From: Ditylenchus dipsaci
Taxonomy: Eukaryota; Nematoda; Chromadorea; Rhabditida; Anguinidae
Assembly (NCBI GenBank): GCA_004194705.1
Contig: SADC01001368.1
Location: 372,001 to 436,000, forward strand
Direction of reading: 5' to 3'
Length of the DNA stretch: 64,000 bases
Position numbers and translations under genes: made by a program
The notes under the pieces: model-generated
The model's database searches: none
Told to the model about the DNA's origin: nothing
What the model saw: the letters and a program-made list of their open reading frames with translations, nothing else
Shown here: one piece after another, positions 26,301 through 35,815 of the stretch
How positions within the stretch are numbered: the stretch's first letter is position 1
How the letters are laid out: every line of letters begins with the position of its first letter

Positions 26301-29300
26301 GGCCACGGATAAAGCTGAAATAAGCATTTTGTAAAATATCAACCATTAATTTGTGTGAATTTTAAAAAATTCAGGGGAGTATGTCGCATAAAAATAAATC
26401 AACTGATCTGGCACTTTAAATTTTTAACATTTTCTGCAGTCTGTAGGTGAATTAATTATAAGATCTACAGTTTAAATAGATCTTCCGGGGTTTTCGATTT
26501 CGACCTTTTACGTTAAAGTTTTTTCAACCACAATCAGTGATGTAGGGGGGAGGTTGGGTCCGTCAGATTTTTTACTAGTCGGTTAATCCAGGCATCCCTA
26601 CCTCTACCCCATCACACGTCAAACTGGTCAAATCAGGTCAGTAGTTAACCAGGCAGATTCCAGACTTTGATTGATTTACGACCGCCTGTCATCTTGGTTG
26701 TGCGGGAAAATGTTGCGGTAAAATTCAAAATTGTGTTAGAGAGTCAGAGAAAACCTTTTGTACAGTTTTTCTGCTTAATCTAATGAATCATGATCAACAA
26801 TTTCAATCAAAAATGTTCTTGAAATATTCAAAAAATGATCTGGAGAAAAGAAAACTTTAATTTTGATAAAGTTTAAAAACAAATCATTCTGACTCAAAAG
26901 TTTTACTAGATTAAGAAGAAAAAATACAAGAAAAAGTTTCTCTGACTCTCTAACCTACTTTAATTTTTTGAAATATTCAAATACTTTTTTAACTCGAAAT
27001 TTGTTGTTAAAACATGATTCACTAGATTAAGCAGAAAAAACTGTCCAAGAAAAAGTTTCCTCTGACTCTCTATCTCCATTTTTAATTTTTTGAAATATTT
27101 CAAGAACATTTTTTGAAGTTTGAAATTTGTTGTTAAAACATGATTCATTAGATTAAGCAGAAAAAACTGTACAAGAAAAGGTTTTCTCTGACTCTCTAAC
27201 ACAATTTTGAATTTTACCGCAACATTTTCCGCACAACCAAGATTGACAGGGCGGTCGTAAATCAATCAAAAGTCTGGAATCTGCTGGTTAACTACTAAGG
27301 TCAAACCCGTCAAATCGGGTCTCAAAAATTTGTGGTGAACACCCGCCCATATTCGTCAGATATTCCGCCTCTGACCACCATCTTAAAATTTTACATTGAT
27401 CTTCTTAGTTACTTAAACTAGGGTTGTCAATATTAGCAAATTTATACACTTGTGCTAAAACAGCTTAAGTTTTTGATATTATACCTAAAAGGCCGAAAAT
27501 ACTCTTTTGCAATAATTAACCCAATGGCTTGAGTTCTTTAAAAAAAACAGCCGGCTTTGTCATGAAATCGGGGTCGAGGAAGATGATAGGAGGTTATATC
27601 CTCCATCCGAACATTCTGCGGGAGGGGGCGGTGAGATTGCTCCTGCGACCAGCCCAATTCTATAGTTAACGATTTCTAAATTTCTTTTCGTTATTCAACT
27701 ATTATAGCCTGTAATTTTATTTATATTTAGCCGACAGTGTGGTAAAACATTGAACTAGATTATGAACAAAACTGTTTCAAAAAACAGTGAATTTTGCTTC
27801 TTCATCTCAATGTCTGTGATATTTTACAGCTCAGTCTCTTATTTTCTCATTTGAAAAATAAAATAAACAAAAAAATGCATAAATATGCAGCCATCCAAAC
27901 AAAGGTCTTTTGCATATCCCATACCCACTCAAAATAGCTGAGTGAAAGCTAAAACCCAAAAACCTTTTGAGATCGAAAAGAGAACACAATAGTTAGTTTT
28001 TTTGTCACGAAAAAGGAAGCAGAGAACATAATGGTGATGAATAATCCAATCCACTGCTTGGTCTACAATAAAAACATCGGCACAGCCAGCAGTAGTTCAT
28101 TTGGAGCTGCCAACACTTATTATTTGCAGCACACACACAAAAAGATGTAAGCCAGAGATTAGAGCTAGAAATTTTCTAGCGAATTGCAAAAGCCAATATT
28201 CGTATTTTAAAATAAAGTCCGCTCTCGATTTAAGGACACTCAGGGGACCGGCCAAAGTTCGTTCCCAGTAGGGTTGGGTGATGCTGGGAAAATTCAACTT
28301 TTTCGAGAAATTTTCCCGGGGATTAACACTCGCAGTACCGAGAGACCGTTTTGCCTCGTTGGACTCAGAATTTCTCGCTAAACACGATGGTGAAATTTAT
28401 TTTGAAAAAGTTGGTATTTGCAGGTCATCTGCCCTCTGAACCAATCATGTCTAGATTTATGCTTATGCAACTTCAAAGGGACGGATTTTGGCAATTTTTA
28501 TTATTAATCAATTCGATTTTAAGCTTTAAATGAAGCGTAGATTACGGGCTTTCGAATGACATATCGATGAGGAGTTTCCGATAATTAAATGTGAAAATTT
28601 TGATCAAAGGAAATAATTGTTATACTTTTAAAAACGTGGTCAATACCTGAATTTGCAAAATTACAAGTTATAGGCCGTTCATTTAGTCAATCATATATAT
28701 CATTTGACAGAGCAAGAAAACTGCACCAGAAAATACTTTCAAGTTAAGTAAAAACAGCCTTTTGAAGCGTTTTGCAAGAGTTTTTAAAAAAGTTTCAAAT
28801 ATCAATTTGAACTAAAACTTTTATTTGCTAGGCTAACCTGGAATTCTGACACCGGATTCATGTTCAACATGGTCGATTTGCTTATGAAAGTGTTTTTGGA
28901 TGCCAAAAACACTGTCGAGTCTTGAATTCCTCTCGAGACAACAAATAACCAAAATAACCAATTTGTGCCGACGAGTACCAAAATGGTACCGAAAATTGTT
29001 TTTCTCCCAAATTTGATTACGAATTTCATTGATGGCTTGTTCACGTCGTTAGAGTTCGGGTAAGAGGTGTTCATGTACTCAAAAACCCGAACTATAACTC
29101 AAACTTGAAGGTGTTCACGTACTTCAAGTTAGAGTTCGAGGTCGAGATTGAAATGCTTCATGTATATAGCTTAGATGGCTCAGAATCTCACCCCAAAGCC
29201 GTCTAAAGCCACTAATAGTTAGTTTTTTTGGAAGGGGGGGGTAGGTTTACTGCAAGGAAATCCAAGTTATATACATGAACACCTTAAAATTCGACCTCTA

Positions 29301-31726
29301 ACTTGAACTCGAGGTACATGAATACCTCGAGTTTGAGTTGGGATCACAGGTGTTCACGTAGCCAAAAACCCGAACTCTAACTCGAACAACGTGAACCAGC
29401 CATAATGGATGTGGGAAAAGGCTCAACTGGCTCTATCCTCAATTGGGGGGGGGGAGGGTGTTGGTGTTTTGCCTTGGTCCCCCTGTTGTTTTTTTGTGAT
29501 TTGTTAGGCTTAGGCAAGGGTTGGCCAGCGTATGTTAGGACGGACTCAAACGTATTTTAGACTTATGATTAAGTTTCTTAAAATACGCTGGCCTAGTTTT
29601 GCCCAAGTCTTATTCTAAAAACTCACAAAAAACAACAACAGTGGGGGCTAAGGCAACCCCCCCCCCATTGAGGGATAGGGCCAACAACGTGAACGAGCCA
29701 TGAAGATTCGACTTTTTATATTCTAATTTAACAATTAAACAGCCGTTTATATTAATTTATTGGTGTAGATTATCTTAGCGAACCCAAAATTAAAAAAAAT
29801 ACTGCTTTGTGATTTGTATTTCTCACAACTTTTGCAAACTGAAGTGTTTCAGAAAGAATATTTTTGGCTGAAAATGGGTAGTTCTATATAAAGTATAAAA
29901 AATTTCAGAAAATCACACGAACTACTTTATGTCCCATAAATTTGCGCAAAAAATATTCACACCAGCGGAGGATCGAATTTGAGCACTGTAAAATTAGCTG
30001 GCCTAAATTTCTTTGAAAAAAGACCCACTCTTTGGCCGCTTTGGCAACTTGCAATGGGAAGACAGTGGAGTGTCGCCTTTGGAGGATGTGTGGAAGGTGG
30101 CTTGTGGACTGACAACACCATCTTCACCCGCAGATTCTCCACTCTGGCGCCGCACTATGTTTGAGTAGATCGCCTGCAAACACCATTAAAGTGCAGGGGC
30201 GTTAATTTTTTTAGGGATTTGATTTGTTCATGAAAAATTTGTTTTTAAACATAAAATGCTGGTCTTTTCTGAATAGCTTGTCCAATTGCATTTCGTTTGC
30301 GCATGAAATAAGCTACTTCCGATAATTACTTTACTGATAAACATTAAAGATAAAAAAATTGCATCTTTTTAAAAAATTGAAAAATACGTTATTTTTAATG
30401 ATCGCTTTTTCATGTCAATTTCTGATAATGAGAGACTTGGGAAAAAGCATTTTAACGACCAATTTTTTTAGTTGTATTATTTTTCCAATGTTTCTACACA
30501 TTTTTTTTGCTTATGTTGCGAAATTTACTTCGCAGGCTTAAACATCGTAGACTTTGTCAAGGTTCAACCCCCAAGACTGTCTAGTGAAATTTTCACCATT
30601 TTGATGGATTGAGAGAAGCACTGTGAGTGAGCCGGCCTTTTTATGACTGCTTTGCTTAGTTTTGACGTCACTAGATGTTATATTTTTGTGCGTAAAAGTT
30701 AACGAAAAAGTTTACCACTAAAGGAAGTCACCAAACTTTAAAGCATTTGAATACAGAATTCAGGTGAAGTTCAACAAGCTTTATCAATAGAGGATCAATG
30801 GATCCGCGGAAGATTAAAGGTAAGGACGATTGAAATTAATTAGCATCAGTACAAATAACTTGAATTAACGCGAAAATTAAAGATTTTTTCGTTGTTTCAC
30901 CTGGTCAAAGTAATATTTTCTTTTAAAAGTAGCACTTTCTTTCTTTTGATAATTAACGACGAAATAAGCATTGAAAGTAGCTCATTTTACGCGCGAAAAA
31001 GGCAATTGGACAAGCTATCTAATAAAAAATCAGCACTTTTTCTTCAAAAACGAATTTGTCATGAGCAAATCAAATCCCTAAAAAAATTGCCGCACCCTGT
31101 AGCTCTAATTAACTTTGCAAGCCTACCTTAAAGGGATTCCTCCTGAGACGCCGTCTAAGTCCCTCAGTGGGGGTGGTGGCTCTGGACGGGACCGTATCAT
31201 TTTCCTCCTCTACGGACAATGAATTCCTTCTGCCTGAACAAATTTAAGGTTTAGATATTTATAGAGAGAGAAAAGTCATACCTTATTTTCTCTAATATAC
31301 CACCGGTCGTTTATTTTTTAACCTCTGTAAAATCGGGGGAATTTCTGGTTAATCTCGAGATTTTTGAGTGAAAATCTAAAATCGAAAAAGCGGAATCAGT
31401 AGAGCTCGTGGGAGCTAATAAATCACAATAATCAGTGTTGCAAAATATTCACTCTGCCCTGAGACACAGATACCCAAAGTCGAGGGGTTGGCTCTATTAG
31501 AGAAAATACGTTATTTTAACTCACGAAAATTCTCAGTGTTGTCATTATTGTTGCGCTCTTCAAAATAACGAAACAAAAAGTATGCGATCACAACAACAGC
31601 TATCAAAGCAGAGAGAACAACCAAGAATATAGTCTAAGAAATTTGGCTGGTGATTATTACGAATTTTTTCAATAAGTCAATAGGTAAAAAACTTACATTA
31701 TTTAGGTGTAGAAATGAAAAGACCAT
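11386..31726 (-). CDS. PNPLA6: Patatin-like phospholipase, neuropathy target esterase (PNPLA6/7, Swiss cheese) family, about 45 exons
   Basis: This is an ER-anchored lysophospholipase/phospholipase B family member. ATG is at 31726-31724. Exons from 5' to 3' (+ coordinates): 31697-31726, 31525-31633, 31127-31233, 30018-30154 (tentative), 26212-26314, 26108-26159, 25945-26051, 25861-25900, 24932-24955, 24818-24877, 24653-24736, 24532-24605, 22755-22798, 22522-22629, 22338-22468, 22226-22298, 22111-22170, 21318-21395, 21210-21264, 21051-21159, 20949-20998, 20701-20872, 20538-20646, 18780-18839, 18476-18571, 18302-18405, 18184-18228, 16646-16702, 16523-16621, 16399-16465, 15253-15367, 15181-15198, 15057-15134, 14929-14990, 14415-14441, 14252-14363, 14178-14201, 14034-14130, 13942-13981, 13810-13886, 13247-13401, 13163-13193, 12895-13113, 11538-11589, 11386-11483. 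Exon 2 encodes a transmembrane anchor ([17 protein letters not shown]). cNMP-binding segments include [19 protein letters not shown] and [19 protein letters not shown]. The lipase has oxyanion loop GGGGARG, nucleophile Ser in GTSIG (15123-15121) and Asp in DGGYVNNLP (14060-14058). Several exons carry one-base frame breaks, and a few family segments are unplaced. Confidence 0.9.
11636..12812. repeat. Element with GC-rich (GGCGCCGGCGC) subterminal arrays in the last PNPLA6 introns
   Basis: Clusters of AGCGCCGGCGCTG units at 11640-11735 and 12700-12810 face each other across about 0.95 kb of AT-rich DNA without a clear ORF. Subterminal GC palindromes of this kind are common in non-autonomous DNA transposons. 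I cannot assign the superfamily. Confidence 0.5.
13163..14201 (-). other. PNPLA6: PNPLA6 C-terminal lipase exons with catalytic Asp
   Basis: Exons 14178-14201, 14034-14130, 13942-13981, 13810-13886, 13247-13401 and 13163-13193 join cleanly in phase and encode [79 protein letters not shown] and LDFAKFDAI. They are colinear with human PNPLA6 through the end of the esterase domain. The Asp of DGG is the second member of the Ser-Asp dyad. Confidence 0.92.
14560..14885. repeat. Foldback with tRNA-like arms, PNPLA6 intron
   Basis: The left arm has GTGCGCAGTGGATAAGTG and GCGCAAGTTCGATCTCACC; the right arm has GGTGGGATCGAACCTGCGC and CGCTTATCCACTGCGCTACG. The two arms are inverted copies around about 110 bp. 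This is the same architecture as 4993-5282; a single related arm may lie at 46700-46930. Confidence 0.6.
15057..15367 (-). other. PNPLA6: PNPLA6 lipase active-site exons (oxyanion loop and GXSXG)
   Basis: Three consecutive exons, 15253-15367, 15181-15198 (only 18 nt) and 15057-15134, splice in phase. They read [17 protein letters not shown], then GIPVDI, then [12 protein letters not shown]. This is the diagnostic patatin core: a glycine-rich oxyanion hole followed by the GTSIG nucleophile elbow. The start of the first exon would need one more T (GACTTTCTCG where the family expects codons for DFSRL), so it cannot be joined in frame to the upstream exon as given. Confidence 0.9.
15776..16360. 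repeat. Foldback element with an internal TTGCGGAC array
   Basis: The ends are GCTAATAAGAGGTGGTGCCC and its inverted copy at about 16335-16357. Inside, 15930-16095 has about eight TTGCGGAC/TTGCGGATG units at roughly 20-bp spacing, and the right half has them in inverse orientation (GTCCGCAA). It lies in the PNPLA6 intron between exons 15253-15367 and 16399-16465. Confidence 0.65.
16838..17651. repeat. Foldback element, about 0.8 kb
   Basis: The left end AAAAGGCATTTTCTGTAAAA matches, inverted, TTTTTACAGAAAATGCTTTT at the right end. Inner blocks such as CTTATTCGAAAGAGGAGG also pair. No ORF; intronic in PNPLA6. Confidence 0.65.
17731..18166. mobile_element. pogo-like palindromic MITE with TA target duplication
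   Basis: It is flanked by TA on both sides. The left terminus is CAGACAACCCTCGATTTAAC; the right end is inverted (..TTAAATCGAGTATTGACTG). A second inverted pair, CTCGATTCAACGTCACCC, meets in the middle near 17940, so four copies of the terminal motif are present. TA duplication and CAG termini fit the Tc1/mariner/pogo superfamily. Confidence 0.7.
18611..18768. mobile_element. TACCGTATTTYCTCT-family MITE
   Basis: It starts ACCGTATTTCCTCTAATAG and ends TATTAGAGGAAATACGG, with a pyrimidine/purine-rich core and no ORF. The same family appears at 21525, 47480, 49296, 50908, 51675, 52194, 59651 and 60757. It sits in the intron directly after the short PNPLA6 exon 18780-18839. Confidence 0.65.
19030..20402 (+). 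mobile_element. Mutator-like element (MULE) with 10-bp target-site duplication
   Basis: The identical 10-mer CTTTATTATG lies at 19020-19029 and 20403-20412, directly outside inverted termini GACAAAGC...GCTTTGTC. The terminal repeats are long and contain tandem 20-bp units (GGGTCAAAAAGACTTTTTTT), about ten on the left and five on the right. The interior carries the C-terminal part of a MULE transposase (see next entry). Length and TSD of 9-10 bp fit Mutator. It is inserted in a PNPLA6 intron, in the sense opposite to the gene. Confidence 0.8.
19437..20135 (+). pseudogene. MULE transposase C-terminal remnant with SWIM zinc finger
   Basis: Conserved pieces in order are [18 protein letters not shown] (19525-19580), typical of the end of MULE DDE domains; [16 protein letters not shown] (about 19615-19665), in another frame; and [15 protein letters not shown] (about 19990-20035), a SWIM-type CxCx(n)CxH finger. 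Reading frames change between blocks and the N-terminal half of the transposase is absent, so this copy cannot make a full enzyme. It is probably a deletion derivative mobilised in trans. Confidence 0.75.
20873..20948 (-). other. PNPLA6: GC-AG intron in PNPLA6
   Basis: The exon 20949-20998 ends ..CGACTAAG and is followed by GCAAGT rather than GTAAGT. Joining it to the acceptor TTTAG before 20872 restores GRLRSVSNK in frame, matching the family (GRLRSV). GC-AG introns with an otherwise perfect donor consensus are a known minor class in nematodes. Confidence 0.7.
21525..22041. mobile_element. Two MITEs in tandem: TACCGTATT-type, then pogo-like
   Basis: 21525-21755 starts ATACCGTATTCACTGTATTAACTCCCC and closes with a GGGGGAGTTATTAGAGTG block. 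21820-22041 begins GCGCTCGATTTAACG and ends TTATATCGAGGGTGGACTG, the pogo-like end motif. Both are intronic in PNPLA6 and lack ORFs. Confidence 0.5.
23152..23393. repeat. Near-perfect 242-bp hairpin
   Basis: The left arm TACCGTATAACCTCTATTAA.. and right arm ..TTAATAGAGGTTATACGGTA pair along almost their full length, around a loop near GTTTGTGAAG. No coding content. It lies within the large PNPLA6 intron 22799-24531. Confidence 0.8.
23693..24378. repeat. Foldback element with an embedded GC-stepped palindrome
   Basis: The outer arms contain CACCCTATATCGACC / GGTCGATATAGGGTG and poly-C/poly-G edges. The centre (about 23880-24120) is the dispersed palindromic repeat with CTCTGGATGCATA and ACCTTAGACGCAAATCAC, also seen at 34900-35150, 53740-53890 and 63380-63570. 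Confidence 0.65.
25058..25660. repeat. Foldback element, PNPLA6 intron
   Basis: The left block GGAGTAGAAATGGAAATAGAGC pairs with the right block GCTCTATTTCAATTTATACTCC. Inner arms include ACATTTGAGTAAAAGAGC and its reverse complement around 25430-25510. No ORF. Confidence 0.65.
26645..27300. repeat. Foldback with internal repeat units, PNPLA6 intron
   Basis: The ends pair through AATGTTGCGGTAAAATTC and its inverse. The interior holds at least three copies of a unit with CTGACTCTCTAAC and TGATTCATTAGATTAAG. No ORF recognised. Confidence 0.6.
29032..29705. repeat. Second copy of the TTGTTCACGT foldback family
   Basis: It starts GGCTTGTTCACGTCG and ends ACGTGAACGAGCCATG, with internal GTTCGAG-type units and a second hairpin (29400-29690) bounded by G-runs. 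It is related to 226-626. Confidence 0.55.
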
Positions 31727-33560
31727 AATACTGCGGAATTTAAAAACCTAAAATGATATTTCGAACTATTTCACTATTTTTGTGTTCCGGCGGATCATAA
31801 AAAAATATACTCAACAGCTTGTAGAGAGAATAATTCAGACTAATGACAATAATTTATAGCCAGAGTGAGGTTTGAACAGAAAAGAAAACGGTCTTAGCTG
31901 CTTGAAGCTAGAAACAATAATTTGGCTATTTGTGGGGTTGCGCAACAAGGTATTGAGTCCTAGGGAAATATGAGCCAAAAAGTATTAAAATTTTACGTAT
32001 TTTTCGAAAAAAATCACATATTACAGTCAAACCTCGATTTAACGACCGCCACCTCAAGTTCGTTCCCACCTAGGGCCCTACACTTTTTTTAACCCAATTT
32101 TCAAAATGTTTTAGCGATTCTTTTTTGACAGTCTGGTTGCAAATATCGAAAGGATTCCGATTTCGCCGACCGTTTTTCAGAAATCTAGAGTTTTCGCTAT
32201 TAAAAAACCAAAACCTCGATTTAACGACCCTCTAATTTTCAAAAAAGGGGTCGTTAAATCGAGGTTTTGATTTTTTAAAAGCGAAAACTTTAGGTTTTTA
32301 AAAAACGATCTGTGAAATATGAATCCTTACGATATTTGCAACCAGACTGTCAAAAAGAATCGCCAAAATATTTTGAAAATGGGGTTAAAAAAGTGTCGGA
32401 CCCTAGGTGGGAACGAACTTGAGGTGGGGGTCGTTAAATCGAGGTTTGACTGTAATAAAAAAAATTGAGTGCATTTTCTGAAGATTTCTTTCAGACTTTG
32501 CCTAGGAAACTCTGAAAAATGACTCCTGGTGAGGCAGGCATAGATAGTTTAGGTAAGACATAAGTGGTTGCGCACCGGGTAGAGCAGGCTCAGCTCTAGT
32601 TCGCTTAAAATTAAAAAAATGGCATCATTTTTAACTTTGAGCTTTAGAATTTTTGGATTTTGAGTCCGAAATTTCAAAGTGGAAATCATAAAAATTGAAA
32701 TTCTGAGAGTTCTTTAAATAGAAAGACGACATCAAAACTCATAAGTTAATGATATATGAAAAGCATCGCTAAGTTGCCCTAGTTCCAGCAGAAGCCCTGG
32801 CTCATCTCTAAGAATAGCATTTATACAAAGGATAATATTTCTTTTGCGTTTTAATTTGGAATGCCAGTAGATACTCGTTTTTGCCGTAGATTTCACTTCT
32901 TTGCCCGTAGATTTTGAAATTTGAAATTTCGCGGAAACTCAAAGAGCTGAAGGCTCGAAAATTTCGTACCCCTTGACAAGCGGCAGCGAAGCTGCTGAGA
33001 ATTTTTTTTCGAGCTTTAGGCTCGAAGCTCGACATTTTTCCGAGCTTCGAGCCGAGCCCTCGAAAGATTTCAAAATTTCAAAATTTCGAGGGCTCTACAA
33101 TTCTAATTACCACCCTTTATACAAATGAAAAAAATCATGTGAAGAAAACAAATAAATTAGAACCACGTGATAGATGACCTTTTAGTGCATTTGGCCCTTG
33201 AGAAAAATTAACATTGAACGAATAAGATACAGAACTATTTTTAATATATTGGAATTTTTTAACATATATTCTCTTGAAAAAAGACTTCTCGAAACTCTCC
33301 TTCCGGAAACATGAAAACATTTTCCCAAGCCTTTTTCGGAAAAGGACCATTATGTGAACAAAAGGTGTAGCAGTCATAAAAAGCATTTTAAAGACGTCAA
33401 TGAAAAGACAATGGAAGAGGAGTCGATGAAACAAGAGAAGAACAAATGATTCCGCGGAAGCAAAAAAAGGAACCTTTAAATTTTTTCAATATTTTCTGCA
33501 CATGAGCAGAAATTTCAAATAAGTCTCACAGGCGGGAGATTTGAACTTTTTTTAGTATTC
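31727..33560. other. Intergenic region upstream of PNPLA6, mostly MITE
   Basis: No gene is supported. 32024-32452 is a pogo-like MITE (separate entry). 32805-33090 has GCTCGAAGCTCGAC-type low-complexity sequence. The PNPLA6 promoter should lie just above 31726, but I see no convincing TATA box. Confidence 0.45.
32024..32452. mobile_element. pogo-like palindromic MITE with TA target duplication
   Basis: It is flanked by TA (32022-32023 and 32453-32454). The outer termini read CAGTCAAACCTCGATTTAAC and the exact inverse. The same CCTCGATTTAACGACC motif appears inverted again at the centre (about 32210-32265), so the element is a head-to-head dimer that can fold completely. Confidence 0.8.
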
Positions 33561-35815
33561 CTTTAGAAGGGCTGTACCCCGAAATTTATGCGGCGATTTG
33601 CTAAGTGGTCGATTTGCTAAGCGGTCGTTTTGCTAAGGAAAAAAAAAGATTTTGCTAAGAATTCACAATTTAAGCGCCAATTTGCTAAATGATCGTTTAG
33701 ATAAGAATTTTTTTGCTAAGTTGTTGTTTTGATAAAGATCTTGTTTGTTAAGCTACATTTTCTGCCTACGCATTCGTTTTAACGGGTGTTAGCCGAATTC
33801 ATCCGCAGTGAATTCATCCACGTTTCTACTCGGGACTGATTGCACCCAGAAGGATTCGAACCAGTAAACTTGGTGATGAGTATATGGACCTCTACACCCC
33901 GTAAACACTCGAATTTATAATAAAAAATATAAGGTATGCGCCCAGGTGGATTCGAACTAGCAACCTTGGCGGTGGCTATCCAAGTGGTCGTCCATTTGGA
34001 TCAAAAATTTTTTTTACGTTTTCGGGTTCCAAAATAATTTTTCTGCGCTGATTCGAGCATACTGAAGATGGTTTGAAAGTGGTAAAATCACGTTTGATCG
34101 AGAAATTTTGGAGTTATTGTGAACTCTTCATTTATCAAAATCAAGAATTTACGATAACTCAAAAATTTCTTGATAAAACGTGATTTTACCACTTTTAAAC
34201 CATCTTCAGCGTGCTATAATTAGTGCAGATAAATTATTTTGGAACCCAAAAACGAAAAATTTTTTTGATTCAAGTGGTCGACCACTTGAATAGCCATCGA
34301 AAGATTGCTGGTTCGAATCCACCTGGGTGCACACATTATTTTTATCATAACCTCAGGTATAAAAAGACTAGCTTATTTCAATTGTTTTATTACTTTTAGG
34401 CCATCCAGGTGAACATCCACCTGGCTAGGTGGTACCTACACCAGGTATTGAAGTAGGGGTGTGTAAAATCGCAATTTTGGACTTAACAAACCCAACTCCC
34501 CACACAATTTTAAGTTAGAAAAAATGGGCTTTTTTTATTTTTTAGAAATTTTAATGTTTCAGGTTTGTATTTGGTTTTGGGGTATTTAGGGCAGTTTAGG
34601 GGGCTTGAGTTCAGAATCCCCCCCACGGGGAGTGATCAGACGGAGGAGATAGCATCATATTCGTGTTTCTCGACCCCGATTTCATGTGAAAGCCGGCTGT
34701 TTTTTTGATTCTGAGAAAAAAAAATTCGATCCACAGGGGGTATCATGGTTTTTAGTCAAATTTGAAAATTTGAATTGGCGCCTTTTGAATTTTAAAAGGA
34801 TTGAGGGCTGTATAGGGAGGGGAAGGGAATAAAAGGGGCCACTTTATGGCAGAACGTCAAATAACACAGGGGCCACTAACAAGAAGATGTTAAACATAGT
34901 TTTGAATACTGGGCCTACCGCATAAATAAACTCTGGTATGCATGCTTTTTCATGCATCCAGAGTCACTTTCGAGTGATTTGTGTCTAAGGTATGTGGGTG
35001 TGCGCATCTCAACTCCCCCGAAGAGGGCGCAGGGGGCTTGAGAGTTAGAGATGCGCGCACACACTTACCTTAGACATGATTCCGAGAAGTACTCTTGACC
35101 ATAAAATGCATATAGAGTCTCTTTTTGCCATGGCCCACTTAAAAACATGGTGAGGCAATCGAGGAATACAAACATTTGAATTTCTGACGTTCTGCCATAA
35201 AAGTGGCCCCTTTTACTCCCTTCCCCTCCCAATACAGCCCTTTATCCCTTTAAAATTCAAAAGGCGCCAATTCAAATTTTTCGAATTTTGACTAAAAAAC
35301 CATGATACCCCCTGTGGATCGAAAAAAATTTTTTTCTTCAGAAGTAAAAAAACAGCCGGCTTTCTCAGGAAATCGGGGTCGAAAAACACGAATATGATGT
35401 TATCTCCTCCGTTTGATCACTCCCCGTGTGGGGGGGGGGGATTCGAAACTGCAACCGTTTAGGGTACTTTGTGTGGTTTAGGATGGTTTGGGGTGATTCG
35501 GACATAATCTGAAAATATCAATTCACCTGGATTCCACGTTGAAATCAGTAAAAACAAAAAAATTCGGCGAAAAGATGACAGATGACAGGTGGAAAAAATC
35601 CAATTCCCTATCAGAATATTGAGAAAAAAGGAAATACAAAAAGGTAGGAAAGTTCTTAGCAAATCGGGACTTAAGAAAATAATGCCTTAGCAAAGAAATT
35701 CTTAGCAAATGGGCGCCTTAATAATTTTTTTTTAGCAATTTGTCGCTTAGCAAAAAAATCCTTAGCAAATCGACCACTTAGCAAATCGCCGCTTAAATTT
35801 CGGGGTACAGCCCTT
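33561..35815. repeat. 2.25-kb foldback element with nested hairpins
   Basis: The ends are AGGGCTGTACCCCGAAATTT and its inverse, followed by GATTTGCTAAG-type subterminal repeats on both sides. Nested inside are a hairpin at about 33985-34290 next to tRNA-like GGTTCGAATCC/GGATTCGAA boxes, a hairpin with arms at about 34600-34870 and 35165-35440 (AAAGCCGGCTG, CCCTTCCCCTCCC), and the GC-stepped palindrome at 34900-35150. No transposase ORF. Confidence 0.7.

Noticed and set aside
33135..33434. Phe/Lys-rich open frame on the - strand
   Set aside because: Composition is that of AT-rich noncoding DNA; no motif, signal or neighbour supports a gene.
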